From Acidisphaera rubrifaciens HS-AP3 (GTDB taxonomy: Bacteria > Pseudomonadota > Alphaproteobacteria > Acetobacterales > Acetobacteraceae), in the NCBI RefSeq assembly GCF_000964365.1, contig NZ_BANB01000165.1, positions 1 through 49,852 of the forward strand: 49,852 nucleotides of DNA, given 5' to 3'. Shown one piece after another: positions 1 through 9,564 of this stretch. The first letter of the stretch is position 1, and each line of letters begins with the position of its first letter. The notes beneath the pieces are model-generated. The model saw only the letters and a list, made by a program, of their open reading frames with translations. It ran no database searches and was not told the DNA's origin. The position numbers and the translations under genes are program-made.

Positions 1-548
1 AGGCCGGCGTCGTCGCCGCGACCGCCAGCCTCGACGCGGCGCGCGAGCAGCTGCGCGTCCTCGCGGCCGACATCGTGCAGGCCGAGGCGGCGGTGACGCA
101 GGCGCGCGCCGCGCTGCGCACGGCCGAACTCAATCTCGGCTACACGGAGATACGCTCGCCGGTGGACGGCTATATCGGCAACCGCGCGGCGCAGGTCGGC
201 GCCTATGTCGCGGCCGGCGCGTATCTGCTGTCGGTCATCCCGTCGCGCGGGCTGTGGGTGGACGCCAACTTCAAGGAGGACCAGCTCGACCGGATGGTCG
301 CGGGCGAGCCGGCGACGGTGCGCGCGGACGCGCTGCCCGGGCATGTATTCACGGCACACGTGACGAGCCTCGCGCCTGGGACCGGCGCGGTATTCAGCGT
401 CATCCCGCCGGAGAACGCGACCGGCAACTTCACCAAGATCGTCCAGCGGGTCCCCGTGCGCGTCGTCATCGACGGCGACGACCCGATGGCGTCCCGCCTG
501 CGGCCGGGCCTGTCCACGACCGTCACCGTCGATACGCGCGTGCCGTGA
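1..548 (+). CDS. HlyD/EmrA-family membrane fusion protein, 5'-truncated
   Basis: This is the C-terminal part of a periplasmic adaptor that links an inner-membrane exporter to an outer-membrane channel. The reading frame is open from base 3 and the true start lies before the window. About 180 residues are visible: the second half of the alpha-helical hairpin (alanine/arginine-rich), then the lipoyl-like half-motif LGYTEIRSPVDGYIGNR typical of EmrA/HlyD, then the beta-barrel with ANFKEDQLDRM, which is characteristic of EmrA-type adaptors. The stop overlaps the GTG start of the downstream DHA2 exporter (GTGA), so the two are translationally coupled and form an EmrAB-like pair. The efflux substrate cannot be read from sequence. 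Confidence 0.9.
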   Translation, partial: AGVVAATASLDAAREQLRVLAADIVQAEAAVTQARAALRTAELNLGYTEIRSPVDGYIGNRAAQVGAYVAAGAYLLSVIPSRGLWVDANFKEDQLDRMVAGEPATVRADALPGHVFTAHVTSLAPGTGAVFSVIPPENATGNFTKIVQRVPVRVVIDGDDPMASRLRPGLSTTVTVDTRVP

Positions 549-2089
549 AGAACCCCCCGCTGCTGCCCTTCGTCGTGATGTGCGCCGGGATGTTCATGGC
601 GCTGCTCGACATCCAGATCGTCGCCTCCTCGCTGCAGGACATCGGCGGCGGTCTGTCGGCGGCGCAGGACGAGATCTCCTGGGTGCAGACGGCCTACCTG
701 ATCGCCGAGATCGTGATGATCCCGCTGTCGGGCTGGCTGACGCGGGTGTTTTCCACGCGCTGGCTGTTCACCCTGTCGGCGGCGGGCTTCACGGTGAGCA
801 GCCTGCTGTGCGCGGTCGCCTGGAACATCCAGAGCATGATCGTCTTCCGCGCGCTGCAGGGCCTGCTCGGCGCGTCGATGATCCCGACGGTCTTCACGTC
901 GTCGTTCTACTTCTTCCAGGGCAAGCGGCGGGTCTATTCCGCCGCCGTGATCGGCACCATCGCATCGGTCGCGCCGACGCTCGGCCCGGTCATCGGCGGC
1001 TGGATCACGGATACGCTCAACTGGCACTGGCTGTTCTATGTCAACGTGGCGCCCGGCATCCTCATCACAATCCTGGTCCCGCTGCTGGTGCGCATCGACG
1101 AGCCGGATCTGTCGTTGCTGCGCGGCGCGGACTATCCGGGCATCGCGCTGATGGCGGTCGGGCTGGGGATGCTTGAATACGTGCTGGAGGAAGGCACGCG
1201 GTGGAACTGGTTCGACGACACGACGATCCGCGTGTGCGCCTGGATCGCCGGCGGCGCGCTGATCGCCTTCGCCATCCGCAGCCTCACCTACCGCAATCCC
1301 GTCGTCGATCTGCGTGCCCTGGGCAACCGCAACTTCGCGCTGGGCTGCTTCTTGTCCTTCGTCACCGGCATCGGCATGTTCACGACGATCTACCTGACGC
1401 CGCTGTTCCTCGGCTACGTGCGCGGCTACAGCGCGTGGCAGACGGGGCTGGCGATCTTTTCGACCGGTGTGGCGTCGCTGGTCGGCGTCCCGGTGTACAT
1501 CGTGCTCGCGCGGCGCTATGACGGGCGGTGGCTGATGATGTTCGGGCTGGCGAGTTTCGGCCTCGCGATGTGGACATATTCCGCGATCACCAGCCAGTGG
1601 AGCGGGTCGGAGCTGATGGTGCCGCAGGTTCTGCGCGGGTTTCCGCAGGTGTTCGCGGTGGCGCCGAGTGTCCTTCTCGGCCTCGGCAGCCTGCCGGCGG
1701 AGCGGCTCAAATACGCCAGCGGCCTGTTCAACATGATGCGCAACCTCGGCGGCGCCGTGGGCATCGCCGCGAGCGCCGCGATCATCAACGACCGCACCAA
1801 CATCCATTTCGACATGATCGCCCAGCATCTGACACCGGCGAGCGGGCCGGCACAGCGACTGCTGGCCGGCGTCGCCGCGCGCTATGGCACGTTGCCGGGA
1901 GCGCAGGGCGCGGGCATGGATGCGGCGCTGCGGCAGTTGTGGCATATGGCGTATCGCGAAGCGTCCACGCTTGCCTTCGCGGACGCGTTCCGGGCGATCA
2001 TGCTTGCTTTCGTGGTGGCGACGCTGCTCGTTCCACTGATGCGCAAAGTGGCACAGCAGCCCGCCGCATCGGCGCCCGCCGCGCACTGA
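545..2089 (+). CDS. DHA2-family MFS exporter (EmrB-like)
   Basis: A 514-residue drug:H+ antiporter of the 14-helix DHA2 subfamily in the inner membrane. The first helix carries the acidic MALLDIQIVA motif. A motif-A-like SGWLTRVFSTRW loop lies between helices 2 and 3, RALQGLLGASMIP and GPVIGGWITD follow, and several more hydrophobic helices run to the end. Length matches EmrB (about 510). The start is the GTG that overlaps the stop of the adaptor gene. Longer in-frame starts would lie inside the adaptor and lack sense. With the preceding adaptor it should make a two-component efflux unit that needs an outer-membrane TolC-like partner, not seen here. Substrate unknown. Confidence 0.93.
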   Translation: MKNPPLLPFVVMCAGMFMALLDIQIVASSLQDIGGGLSAAQDEISWVQTAYLIAEIVMIPLSGWLTRVFSTRWLFTLSAAGFTVSSLLCAVAWNIQSMIVFRALQGLLGASMIPTVFTSSFYFFQGKRRVYSAAVIGTIASVAPTLGPVIGGWITDTLNWHWLFYVNVAPGILITILVPLLVRIDEPDLSLLRGADYPGIALMAVGLGMLEYVLEEGTRWNWFDDTTIRVCAWIAGGALIAFAIRSLTYRNPVVDLRALGNRNFALGCFLSFVTGIGMFTTIYLTPLFLGYVRGYSAWQTGLAIFSTGVASLVGVPVYIVLARRYDGRWLMMFGLASFGLAMWTYSAITSQWSGSELMVPQVLRGFPQVFAVAPSVLLGLGSLPAERLKYASGLFNMMRNLGGAVGIAASAAIINDRTNIHFDMIAQHLTPASGPAQRLLAGVAARYGTLPGAQGAGMDAALRQLWHMAYREASTLAFADAFRAIMLAFVVATLLVPLMRKVAQQPAASAPAAH

Positions 2090-2115
2090 CGTCACATATC
2101 GAAGGGATTTTCGGC

Positions 2116-2613
2116 ATGACCACACGCTCCGTCCTGATCGAGTGGGAAGACGCCGACATCATCGCGCAGGCGGGGCGGGAGATGGCCGGACTCGATTTCC
2201 TGCGCGCCCTGCGCGACGGGCGAATACCGCGGCCGCCGGTCGCGGCGCTGATCGGCACGGACCTGACCGAGGTCGAGCACGGCCGCGTCGTGATGCGGAT
2301 GACCGCCGCCGAACAGCATTACAACCCGCTCGGCACCGTGCATGGCGGCGTGATCGCGACCCTGCTCGACAGCGTGATGGGGTGCGCGGTGCAAAGCACG
2401 CTCGAAAAGGGACGCGGCTACACGACGCTCGAGATCAAGGTCAACTACGTGCGCGCGCTGACCAAGGAGGTCGGCGTCGTCAGCGGCGAGGGGCGCGTCG
2501 TCCATGCCGGCCGCCGCTCCGCCGTCGCGGAGGCGCGGCTCACCGACGCGGGCGGACGCCTGTATGCGACGGCGAGCACGACCTGCCTGGTGTTCGACCT
2601 GCCGCCGCGCTGA
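2116..2613 (+). CDS. PaaI-type hotdog-fold acyl-CoA thioesterase
   Basis: A 165-residue cytoplasmic hotdog protein expected to hydrolyse an acyl- or aryl-CoA thioester. The PaaI signature is clear: N70-P71-L72-G73 followed by H76-G77-G78 and the helix ending in L84-D85, the region that holds the catalytic Asp/Glu and oxyanion Gly in this family. It starts 26 bases after the exporter gene on the same strand, so it may be co-transcribed with it. By function it fits better with the acyl-CoA dehydrogenase and ligase genes just downstream, with which it is convergent (10-base gap). The acyl substrate is not known. Confidence 0.88.
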   Translation: MTTRSVLIEWEDADIIAQAGREMAGLDFLRALRDGRIPRPPVAALIGTDLTEVEHGRVVMRMTAAEQHYNPLGTVHGGVIATLLDSVMGCAVQSTLEKGRGYTTLEIKVNYVRALTKEVGVVSGEGRVVHAGRRSAVAEARLTDAGGRLYATASTTCLVFDLPPR

Positions 2614-2623
2614 CCGCGCCCCG

Positions 2624-3811
2624 TCAGCCGAGACGCTTGGCGACTTCCTCCAGCATCACCTCGGTCGCGCCGCCGCCGATCGACTGCACGCGGGCGTCGC
2701 GCACCATCCGCTCGATGGCGCTTTCGCGCAGATAGCCCATGCCGCCGTGGAACTGCTGGCAGGCATAGGCGACCTCGTTGACCAGTTCGCCGCACAGCGC
2801 CTTCACCTGGCTGACCTGCAGCGTGCAGTCATGGCCGAGGCTGTCGAGCCAAGCGGCGTGATAGACAAGCTGCCGCGCCGCCGCGACGCGGGCGCTCAGC
2901 ATCGCGAGCCGCTGGCGGATCGCCTGCTTCTCCCAGAGGGTGGCGCCGAAGGCCCGGCGCTGGCGCACCCAGTCGAGCGCGAGCGCGATCATCGCCTGCG
3001 CCTCGCCCATCGCCTGCGCGCCGAGCACGATGCGCTCGTTCTGGAAGTTGCGCATGATCGCATAGAATCCGCGATTCTCCGCGCCCAGCCGGTTCGCCGC
3101 GGCCACGCGGCAGTCGTCGAACACCAGCTCGGCCGTGTCGGATGACCGCCACCCCTGCTTGTCGAGCGCGCGGCCGACGGAAAAGCCCGGCGTGCCGCGT
3201 TCGACGGCGAAGATGGAAATGCCGCGGCTGCCCTTGGCCTGCGGGTCGGTGCGGGCCGCGACGAACACCAGATCGGCGAGCACGCCGTTGGTGATGTACA
3301 TCTTGGTGCCGTTGAGGAGGTAGTCGTCCCCGTCGCGCCGTGCGGAGGTCCGCATGCCGGCGACGTCCGACCCGGCGTCCGGCTCCGTCACGGCCACGGC
3401 GGTGATGATCTCGCCGGCGATGATTCCCGGCATCCAGCGCGCGCGCTGCGCCTCCGTCCCGCCATTGGCCAGATGCGGCGAGGCCATGTCGGTGTGGACG
3501 AGGACGGTGATCGCGAAGCCGCCGTAGGTGGAGCGGCCAAGCTCCTCCGCCAGGATGGCGGTCGCCAGCGTGTCGAGCGCGGCGCCGCCATGCGCTTCCT
3601 CGTAGCGGATGCCGAGGAAGCCCAGCGCGCCCATGCGGCGCAGCACCTCGCGCGGGACGCTGCCTTTGTTCTCCCACGCGGCGGCCACCGGCTTGATTTC
3701 GGTTTCCACGAAACGGCGCAGCTGATCGCGGAGCATCACGTGCTCGGGGCGGAAGGCGGGATGATCGAGACAGGCCGGTGCCTCCCGCGCAACCGGTTCC
3801 ACCGTGTCCAT
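2624..3811 (-). CDS. Acyl-CoA dehydrogenase
   Basis: A 395-residue FAD enzyme that introduces an alpha,beta double bond into an acyl-CoA. The three usual parts are visible: the N-terminal helical domain; the middle beta domain with TAVAVTEPDAGSD and the TKMYITNG segment; and the C-terminal helical domain with QKQAIRQRLA-like helices. The C-terminal motif FHGGMGYLRESAIERMVRDAR aligns with the GGxG..xEYP..R..RDA block of the family, placing the catalytic base at about E363. It is divergent from the ligase-carboxylase operon, with 161 bases between the starts, and convergent with the thioesterase. Chain-length specificity (short, branched or other) cannot be assigned safely. Confidence 0.93.
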   Translation of the reverse strand: MDTVEPVAREAPACLDHPAFRPEHVMLRDQLRRFVETEIKPVAAAWENKGSVPREVLRRMGALGFLGIRYEEAHGGAALDTLATAILAEELGRSTYGGFAITVLVHTDMASPHLANGGTEAQRARWMPGIIAGEIITAVAVTEPDAGSDVAGMRTSARRDGDDYLLNGTKMYITNGVLADLVFVAARTDPQAKGSRGISIFAVERGTPGFSVGRALDKQGWRSSDTAELVFDDCRVAAANRLGAENRGFYAIMRNFQNERIVLGAQAMGEAQAMIALALDWVRQRRAFGATLWEKQAIRQRLAMLSARVAAARQLVYHAAWLDSLGHDCTLQVSQVKALCGELVNEVAYACQQFHGGMGYLRESAIERMVRDARVQSIGGGATEVMLEEVAKRLG

Positions 3812-3888
3812 GCCGCGTATCCCCCTGTCGGTGCTGCGGGACGACCGCCATGCGTTTACCGCCGGCCCGGTCGCGTATACCGTGATCG

Positions 3889-3917
3889 ACGCTAGGCAGG
3901 CGCGAGGGAGGCGTCAA
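3889..3917 (-). promoter_or_regulatory. Candidate sigma70-like promoter for the acyl-CoA dehydrogenase
   Basis: On the minus strand TTGACG (3917-3912) is followed after 17 bases by TAGCGT (3894-3889). The -35 is near consensus and the -10 matches at three of six positions. It would give a leader of about 70 bases to the ATG at 3811. This is a pattern match only. The rest of the 3812-3972 divergent gap shows no other clear signal. Confidence 0.3.
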
Positions 3918-3972
3918 TCGGCACGGCTCGCACGGCCGGCCGGCTGCCCGGCGCAACGCAAAGGGTCAAGAG

Positions 3973-5901
3973 ATGGAAACGATCACCGCCCTGACATCCG
4001 CCCCGCTGCAACCCCTGCCCGAACGCTGGCGCGTGCCGAGCCAGGCGGCGCTTCTCGCCGAGGCGCGGGCGGCGGAGCATGCGGGCGGCCCCGCCGGCTA
4101 CTGGGACTGGGCCGGCCGGCGCTTCGCATGGATGACACCCTATGAAACCGCGATGGAAGGCGGTTTCGGCGACCTGCGCTGCTATGTCGGCGGGCGGATG
4201 AACGTCGCGGCCAACTGCATCGACCGCTATGCCGCGGACGCCGCGCATGGCGGCCGGCGCGCCGTGATCTGGGAAGGCGAGGACGGCGACGTGCGGACGC
4301 TGACCTATCGCGAGCTGCACGATGCCGTCGCACGCTGCGCGAACGGCTTGCGCGCGCTTGGCGTCACGCGCGGGGATGTCGTCGCCATCCATCTGCCGAA
4401 CCTGCCGGAGGCGTTCATCGCCATCCATGCCTGCGCGCGGATCGGCGCCATCTATACGGTGCTGTTCAGCGGTTTCGCCCCCGACGCGATCCGGCTGCGG
4501 CTGCAGGCGGCGCGGGCGCGCGTGATCGTCACCGCCGACGCGGCGATGCGGCGCGGCAAGCGGGTGCCGCTGCTGGCAAATCTCCGCGCCGCGCGCGCGG
4601 GGGTGCCGGCGCTGGAGCATGCGATCGTCGTCAACCGGACGGGCGACCCGCCCGCGCCGGAGCGGGGCGAGATCGCATGGGACAGGCTGCTTGCCGATGC
4701 GGCGCCCGACTGCCCGTGCGAGCCGCTCGGCGCCGACGATCCCGCTTTCCTGATCTTCACGTCCGGCACCGAAAGCCGGCCGAAGGGCGTCGTCCACAGC
4801 ACGGCGGGCTTTCTCATCGGTGCCTGGGCCAACGTGCAATGGCAGGTCGGGCCGCAGCCGGACGACGTCTATTGGTGCGCCGCCGATGTCGGCTGGCTGA
4901 CCTTCCCGATCCAGGCGGTAATCGGCGGCCTTGCCCATGGGATGACGCTGTTCTGCTACGAGGGCGCGCTCGATTTTCCCGATCGCACGCGGCTGCTGAC
5001 CACGGCGCGACGGCATGGCGTGACCAAGATCCTGATCGCGCCGACCGGGCTGCGCATGCTGCGCGCGGCCGGCGACGAGGTCGTGGGCCGCGAGCGGCCG
5101 TCGGGCCTGCGTCTGATCACCACGCAGGGCGAGCCGCTCGATCCGGAGACCGCCGAATGGACCGAGCGCGTCCTCGACGTGCCCGTCGTCAACGCCTATG
5201 GCCAGACGGAGACGGGATCGACCTGGACCTATCCCGTCTATGGCGTCGATGCGCTGAAATACGGCAGTTGCGGCACGCCGGTGCCGGGACATGCCTGCAC
5301 CGTGGTGGACGATGAGGGCCGCGAGGTCGGCGCCGGCACGCGCGGCAATCTCGTCCTCACCGCGCCCTTCCCCACGCTTGCCCGCACCATCTGGGATGAT
5401 CCCGAACGCTACCGCACCGCGTATTTCGCGCGTTTCCCGGGCCGGTATGCGACGTCCGACGAGGCGGTGATCGACGATGACGGTCAGATCTGGGTGCTCG
5501 GCCGCGCCGACGACGTGATCAACATCGCCGCGCACCGGATAAGCACGATGGAAATCGAAGGCGCGGCGGCGGCGTGGCCGGGTGTGGCCGAAGCCGCGGT
5601 GGTGGGCGTGCCGGACCGGCTGCGCGGCACCATGCCGGTCGCCTTCGTCACGTTGCGCGCGGGCGTGGATGCCGACGACGCGCGTCGGGGCGTGGCGGAG
5701 GCGGTGGAGACGGCGATCGGCCGCTACGCGCGTCTTGGCGCCGTCTACGTGACGGCATCGCTGCCGAAGACGCGGGCGGGCAAGGTGATGCGCCGGCTGT
5801 TGCGCGAGGCGGCCGAGACGCGCGGCGTGCGCGGCGATCTGACCGGGCTCGAGGACCCGTCGGCGCTGGATGCCGTGCTCGCTGCCGTCACCACCGCATG
5901 A
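3973..5901 (+). CDS. AMP-forming acyl-CoA synthetase (acetyl/propionyl-CoA synthetase-like)
   Basis: A 642-residue ANL-superfamily ligase that activates a carboxylic acid to its CoA thioester through an acyl-adenylate. The phosphate-binding loop is TSGTESRPKG (residues 263-272). NAYGQTETGS is the A5-type motif, and the C-terminal loop LPKTRAGKVMRR carries the catalytic and usually acetylatable K604. Overall length and the N-terminal ACAS-like region resemble acetyl/propionyl-CoA synthetases. However, the segment that is GW.TGHSY in Acs reads GWLTFPIQ here, so the acid may differ from acetate. Its stop overlaps the ATG of the carboxyltransferase gene by four bases, indicating one operon that activates and then carboxylates an acid. 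Confidence 0.88.
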   Translation: METITALTSAPLQPLPERWRVPSQAALLAEARAAEHAGGPAGYWDWAGRRFAWMTPYETAMEGGFGDLRCYVGGRMNVAANCIDRYAADAAHGGRRAVIWEGEDGDVRTLTYRELHDAVARCANGLRALGVTRGDVVAIHLPNLPEAFIAIHACARIGAIYTVLFSGFAPDAIRLRLQAARARVIVTADAAMRRGKRVPLLANLRAARAGVPALEHAIVVNRTGDPPAPERGEIAWDRLLADAAPDCPCEPLGADDPAFLIFTSGTESRPKGVVHSTAGFLIGAWANVQWQVGPQPDDVYWCAADVGWLTFPIQAVIGGLAHGMTLFCYEGALDFPDRTRLLTTARRHGVTKILIAPTGLRMLRAAGDEVVGRERPSGLRLITTQGEPLDPETAEWTERVLDVPVVNAYGQTETGSTWTYPVYGVDALKYGSCGTPVPGHACTVVDDEGREVGAGTRGNLVLTAPFPTLARTIWDDPERYRTAYFARFPGRYATSDEAVIDDDGQIWVLGRADDVINIAAHRISTMEIEGAAAAWPGVAEAAVVGVPDRLRGTMPVAFVTLRAGVDADDARRGVAEAVETAIGRYARLGAVYVTASLPKTRAGKVMRRLLREAAETRGVRGDLTGLEDPSALDAVLAAVTTA

Positions 5902-7499
5902 GACCGATCGGCACGCCGGCGCCGCGCCACGATCAACGTTTTCAGCGCCACGCCGCCCATCACGGCGAGCTGCTGGCGACACTGAACGCACGCCTCGACT
6001 GGGCGCTCGCGGGCGGCGGGGCGCGTCACGTCGGCCGCCATCACGCGCGCGGCAAGATGCTGGCCCGCGACCGGATCGACCGGCTGGTGGACCCGATGAC
6101 GCCGTTTCTGGAACTCTCGCCGCTCGCCGGCTGGGGGCTGTACGACAACGAGGTGCCCGCCGCCGGCATCGTGACCGGCATCGGCATCGTCGCCGGCACA
6201 CCCTGCATGATGATCGCCAACGACGCGACGGTGAAGGGCGGAAGCTTCTTCCACGAGACGGTGAAGAAGCATCTGCGCGCGCAGGAGATCGCGCGCGAGC
6301 ACCGGTTGCCGTGCCTCTATCTCGTCGATTGCGGCGGCGCCTACCTGCCGGAGCAGGACCGCGTGTTCCCCGACCGAGGCCATTTCGGCAGCACGTTCTA
6401 TGAACAGTGCCGCATGTCGGCCGACGGCATCCCGCAGATCAGCGCGGTGTTCGGCGGCTGCACCGCCGGCGGCGCCTATATCCCGGCGCTGTCGGATGAG
6501 GTCGTGATGGTGCGGGGCAACGCGCGCATCCATCTCGGCGGCCCCAGCATCGTCAAGGCGGCGATCAACGAGGACGTGGACGGCGAGACGCTGGGGGGCG
6601 CGGAGATGCACACCCGCGTCTCCGGCGTGAGCGACTATCTGGCCGATGACGAGGCGGCGGCGCTGGCGCAGCTGCGCCGCATCGTCGCGGGCCTCAACGT
6701 CGTGCGGCCGAACCACCAGGCGACCGTGCCGCCCCGCCCGCCCCGGCTTGATCCGTCGGAGATCGCCGGGCTGGTGCCGGACGACCCGCGCGAGCCCTAT
6801 GACGTGCATGAGGTGATTGCCCGCATCGTGGACGGCAGCGAGGCCCAGGCGTTCAAGCCGGAGTGGGGCGCCACGCTGGTGTGCGTGACCGCGCATATCC
6901 ACGGCCATCCGGTCGGCATCCTCGCCAACAACGGCCCGCTGTTCTCCGAAAGCGCGGCCAAGGGCGCGCACTTCATCGAGTTGTGCGATCAGCGCCATAT
7001 CCCGCTGGTGTTCCTGCAGAACATCACCGGCTTCATGGTGGGCACGGAAGCCGAGCGCGGCGGCATCGCCAAGCACAGCGCGAAGATGGTCTATGCCGTC
7101 TCCTGTGCCCGCGTGCCGCGCTATACGGTAATCGTGGGCGGCAGCTACGGCGCGGGCAATTACGGCATGTGCGGCCGTGGCTTCGCGCCGCGCTTCCTGT
7201 TCGCGTGGCCGAACGCGCGCATCGCCACGATGAGCCCGGATGTCGCGACCAACGTGCTGCTGGAGCTGCGCCGCGCCAGCATCAAGCAGGACGTCGCCGC
7301 CGACGCCGAGCTGGCGGCACTGGAAGCACGGACACGCCAGCAGTTCACGGAGCAGAGCGATCCCTACTACGCGACCGCCCGGCTATGGGACGACGGCATC
7401 ATCGCGCCGCATCAGACGCGCGACGTGCTCGGCCTGTGTCTCGCGCTCGCTGCCGCCGAACCGCGGCAGGAACGGCGCGCGCCCGTGTATCGCATGTAG
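5898..7499 (+). CDS. Acyl-CoA carboxylase, carboxyltransferase (beta) subunit
   Basis: A 533-residue biotin-dependent carboxyltransferase that moves CO2 from carboxybiotin to an acyl-CoA. The sequence resembles the methylcrotonyl-CoA/geranyl-CoA branch: VDCGGAYLPEQDRVFPDRGH, the GGCTAGGAYIPALSDE segment, LGGAEMHTRVSGVSDY in the N-terminal half, and NITGFMVGTEAERGG with GGSYGAGNYGMCGR in the C-terminal half. The two crotonase-like halves are both complete. The start is the ATG overlapping the ligase stop (ATGA); upstream extensions run into the ligase. The alpha subunit follows after six bases. Substrate (methylcrotonyl-, geranyl-, propionyl- or another acyl-CoA) is not settled by sequence alone. 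Confidence 0.92.
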   Translation: MRPIGTPAPRHDQRFQRHAAHHGELLATLNARLDWALAGGGARHVGRHHARGKMLARDRIDRLVDPMTPFLELSPLAGWGLYDNEVPAAGIVTGIGIVAGTPCMMIANDATVKGGSFFHETVKKHLRAQEIAREHRLPCLYLVDCGGAYLPEQDRVFPDRGHFGSTFYEQCRMSADGIPQISAVFGGCTAGGAYIPALSDEVVMVRGNARIHLGGPSIVKAAINEDVDGETLGGAEMHTRVSGVSDYLADDEAAALAQLRRIVAGLNVVRPNHQATVPPRPPRLDPSEIAGLVPDDPREPYDVHEVIARIVDGSEAQAFKPEWGATLVCVTAHIHGHPVGILANNGPLFSESAAKGAHFIELCDQRHIPLVFLQNITGFMVGTEAERGGIAKHSAKMVYAVSCARVPRYTVIVGGSYGAGNYGMCGRGFAPRFLFAWPNARIATMSPDVATNVLLELRRASIKQDVAADAELAALEARTRQQFTEQSDPYYATARLWDDGIIAPHQTRDVLGLCLALAAAEPRQERRAPVYRM

Positions 7500-7505
7500 G
7501 CGCCG

Positions 7506-9443
7506 GTGTTTCCGTCCGTATTGATCGCCAATCGCGGCGAAATCGCCTGCCGCATTGTCCGCACGTGCCGTCGCCTCGGCATACGCAGCATTGCGGTGTT
7601 CTCCGAGGCGGATCGAGACGCGCCGCATGTGCGGGCGGCCGATGACGCGGTGGCGATCGGGCCGGCCGAGGCGGCGCGCAGCTATCTCGACGTCGACGCC
7701 ATCGTCGCCGCGGCCCGCATGACCGGGGCGGCGGCGGTTCACCCGGGATACGGCTTCCTGTCGGAACGCGCGGCCCTGCCGCTCGCGCTTGTGGCGGCCG
7801 GCATCGCGTGGGTCGGGCCGTCCGTCGCGGCCATCGAGGCGATGGGATCGAAGCGGGCGGCGAAGGCGCTGGCGCGTGATGTCGGCGTGCCGTGCGTGCC
7901 CGGCTACGACGGCGACGACCAATCCGACCGGCGGCTGGCCGAGGAGGCCGCGCGGATCAGCTATCCCCTGTTGATCAAGGCCAGCGCCGGCGGCGGCGGA
8001 CGCGGCATGCGCCGGGTCGATGCGGAGAACGGGTTGGCCGAGGCGATCACGGCGGCACGCGCCGAGGCGACCGCGGCTTTCGGCAACGGCGAGCTGCTGA
8101 TCGAACGCCTGATCACCCGCCCGCGCCATATCGAGGTGCAGATCGCCGGCGACAGGCACGGCAACGTGGTCCATCTCGGCGACCGCGAGTGCTCGATCCA
8201 GCGCAGCTATCAGAAGCTCATCGAGGAGGCGCCTGCGCCGCGCCTGACGTCCGCGCAGCGCGCGACCCTGCATGCGGCCGCCGTGTCGCTCGCGCGGGCG
8301 ATCGGATATGACAGTCTCGGCACGGTCGAGTTCGTGCTCGACGAGGACAGCGGCGCGCCGTTCTTCCTTGAGATGAATACGCGGCTGCAGGTCGAGCACA
8401 CGGTGACCGAAGCGATCACCGGTCTCGATCTCGTCGAATGGCAGCTGCGCATCGCCGCGGGAGAGCCCCTGCCCCTCACGCAGGAGGCGATCGGCTTTCG
8501 CGGCCACGCGATCGAGGCGCGTCTGAACGCCGAGGAGCCGGCCGAGGACTATCGCCCGGCCACCGGCACCGTGCTGCGTTTCGACCCGCCCGGCGATCTG
8601 CGCGTCGATGCCGGCATCGCGGCGGGTAGCGTCGTCGGACCGTGGTACGACAGCCTGCTCGCCAAGCTCATCGCCCATGGCGATGACCGCGAACAGGCCC
8701 GCATGCGGCTGGTCGCCGGGCTGGCCGCGCTGACAGTCGCGGGCGTCGCGACGAACCAGGGCTTTCTGCGCGACGTGCTCGGCGCGGGGGCGTTCATCGA
8801 CGCGCGCCTGACGACGCGCTTTCTCGCGGACACTTTCCCCGACGGCTGGCGCCCCCCGGTGCCGGACGAGACACGTCTCGCCGCGCTCGCGGTCTGGCTG
8901 GCAGGTCACGCGACAGCATCCGGCCCGTGGGGGACGCTGGGCGCCTGGCGGCTGGTCCGGCCGGCCCGCATCTATGCCACCGTCGATGACGAGGAAATCC
9001 CCGTGATCGGCGACGCCGCCGCGTTCGAAGCCGGGGGCTGGCATGTCCGTGCCGCGGTCACCGGCGACAGCGTCCTGCTCGACATCGCCGACGCGCCGCG
9101 GCACCGCTATGCCTGGGCACGGCAGGACGAGACAATCTGGGTGATGCGCGACGGCGGTGCCTGGCCACATGTCGTGCGGCACGCGGGCGACGCGGCCCTC
9201 ACCCGCGCCGGCGGCGCAGACAATTCGCGGCGGATCGCGGCACCGATGCCGGGCCTCATCACGAGCGTCGATGTCGTCGCGGGCGCCCACGTCGCCGCCG
9301 GTGCCGTCTGCGTCACCATGGAGGCGATGAAGGTCGTGCTGCGTCTCCCCGCGCCGGCCGACGGGATCGTCGCGGGCGTGCATGTCGCGGCGGGCGACAC
9401 GATTGCGGGCGGCACGGTCCTGGTGGAGCTGACGCCGGCGTGA
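7506..9443 (+). CDS. Acyl-CoA carboxylase, biotin carboxylase/BCCP (alpha) subunit
   Basis: A 645-residue alpha subunit starting at GTG. The biotin carboxylase domain begins with [15 protein letters not shown]. It holds the ATP-grasp glycine-rich loop [13 protein letters not shown] and the [11 protein letters not shown] catalytic segment, followed by a linking region and a C-terminal biotinyl domain. The biotin-attachment motif MEAMK puts the modified lysine at about K609, some 37 residues from the end as is usual. It works with the preceding beta subunit as a heteromeric carboxylase. The six-base spacing implies co-transcription with the ligase and beta genes. Confidence 0.93.
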   Translation: MFPSVLIANRGEIACRIVRTCRRLGIRSIAVFSEADRDAPHVRAADDAVAIGPAEAARSYLDVDAIVAAARMTGAAAVHPGYGFLSERAALPLALVAAGIAWVGPSVAAIEAMGSKRAAKALARDVGVPCVPGYDGDDQSDRRLAEEAARISYPLLIKASAGGGGRGMRRVDAENGLAEAITAARAEATAAFGNGELLIERLITRPRHIEVQIAGDRHGNVVHLGDRECSIQRSYQKLIEEAPAPRLTSAQRATLHAAAVSLARAIGYDSLGTVEFVLDEDSGAPFFLEMNTRLQVEHTVTEAITGLDLVEWQLRIAAGEPLPLTQEAIGFRGHAIEARLNAEEPAEDYRPATGTVLRFDPPGDLRVDAGIAAGSVVGPWYDSLLAKLIAHGDDREQARMRLVAGLAALTVAGVATNQGFLRDVLGAGAFIDARLTTRFLADTFPDGWRPPVPDETRLAALAVWLAGHATASGPWGTLGAWRLVRPARIYATVDDEEIPVIGDAAAFEAGGWHVRAAVTGDSVLLDIADAPRHRYAWARQDETIWVMRDGGAWPHVVRHAGDAALTRAGGADNSRRIAAPMPGLITSVDVVAGAHVAAGAVCVTMEAMKVVLRLPAPADGIVAGVHVAAGDTIAGGTVLVELTPA

Positions 9444-9462
9444 TCGCCGGCCGCACGCGTGT

Positions 9463-9476
9463 TTGATCTGGATCAG
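9463..9476 (+). promoter_or_regulatory. FNR/FixK/Anr-like box upstream of the phosphoketolase
   Basis: TTGATCTGGATCAG matches the CRP/FNR-family anaerobic-box pattern TTGAT-N4-ATCAA at 9 of 10 fixed positions. It lies in the 121-base gap before the phosphoketolase. If it sits at -41.5, transcription would start near 9511, leaving a leader of about 54 bases. The gap also holds a good Shine-Dalgarno (AGGAGAG at 9551-9557). No other promoter-like element stood out. Confidence 0.55.
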
Positions 9477-9564
9477 CGCGACGCCCCGCCACGCCAGTGC
9501 CAATCTCCCCGCACACCCTCGCCCCCGGACGAACCCGCCGGGCGCCGGCAAGGAGAGAGCAGGC

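Noticed and set aside
3892-6201. A 769-residue minus-strand open frame over the ligase and carboxyltransferase genes.
   Set aside because: Arg/Ala/Gly-rich antisense shadow crossing two well-supported plus-strand genes with an ATGA overlap.
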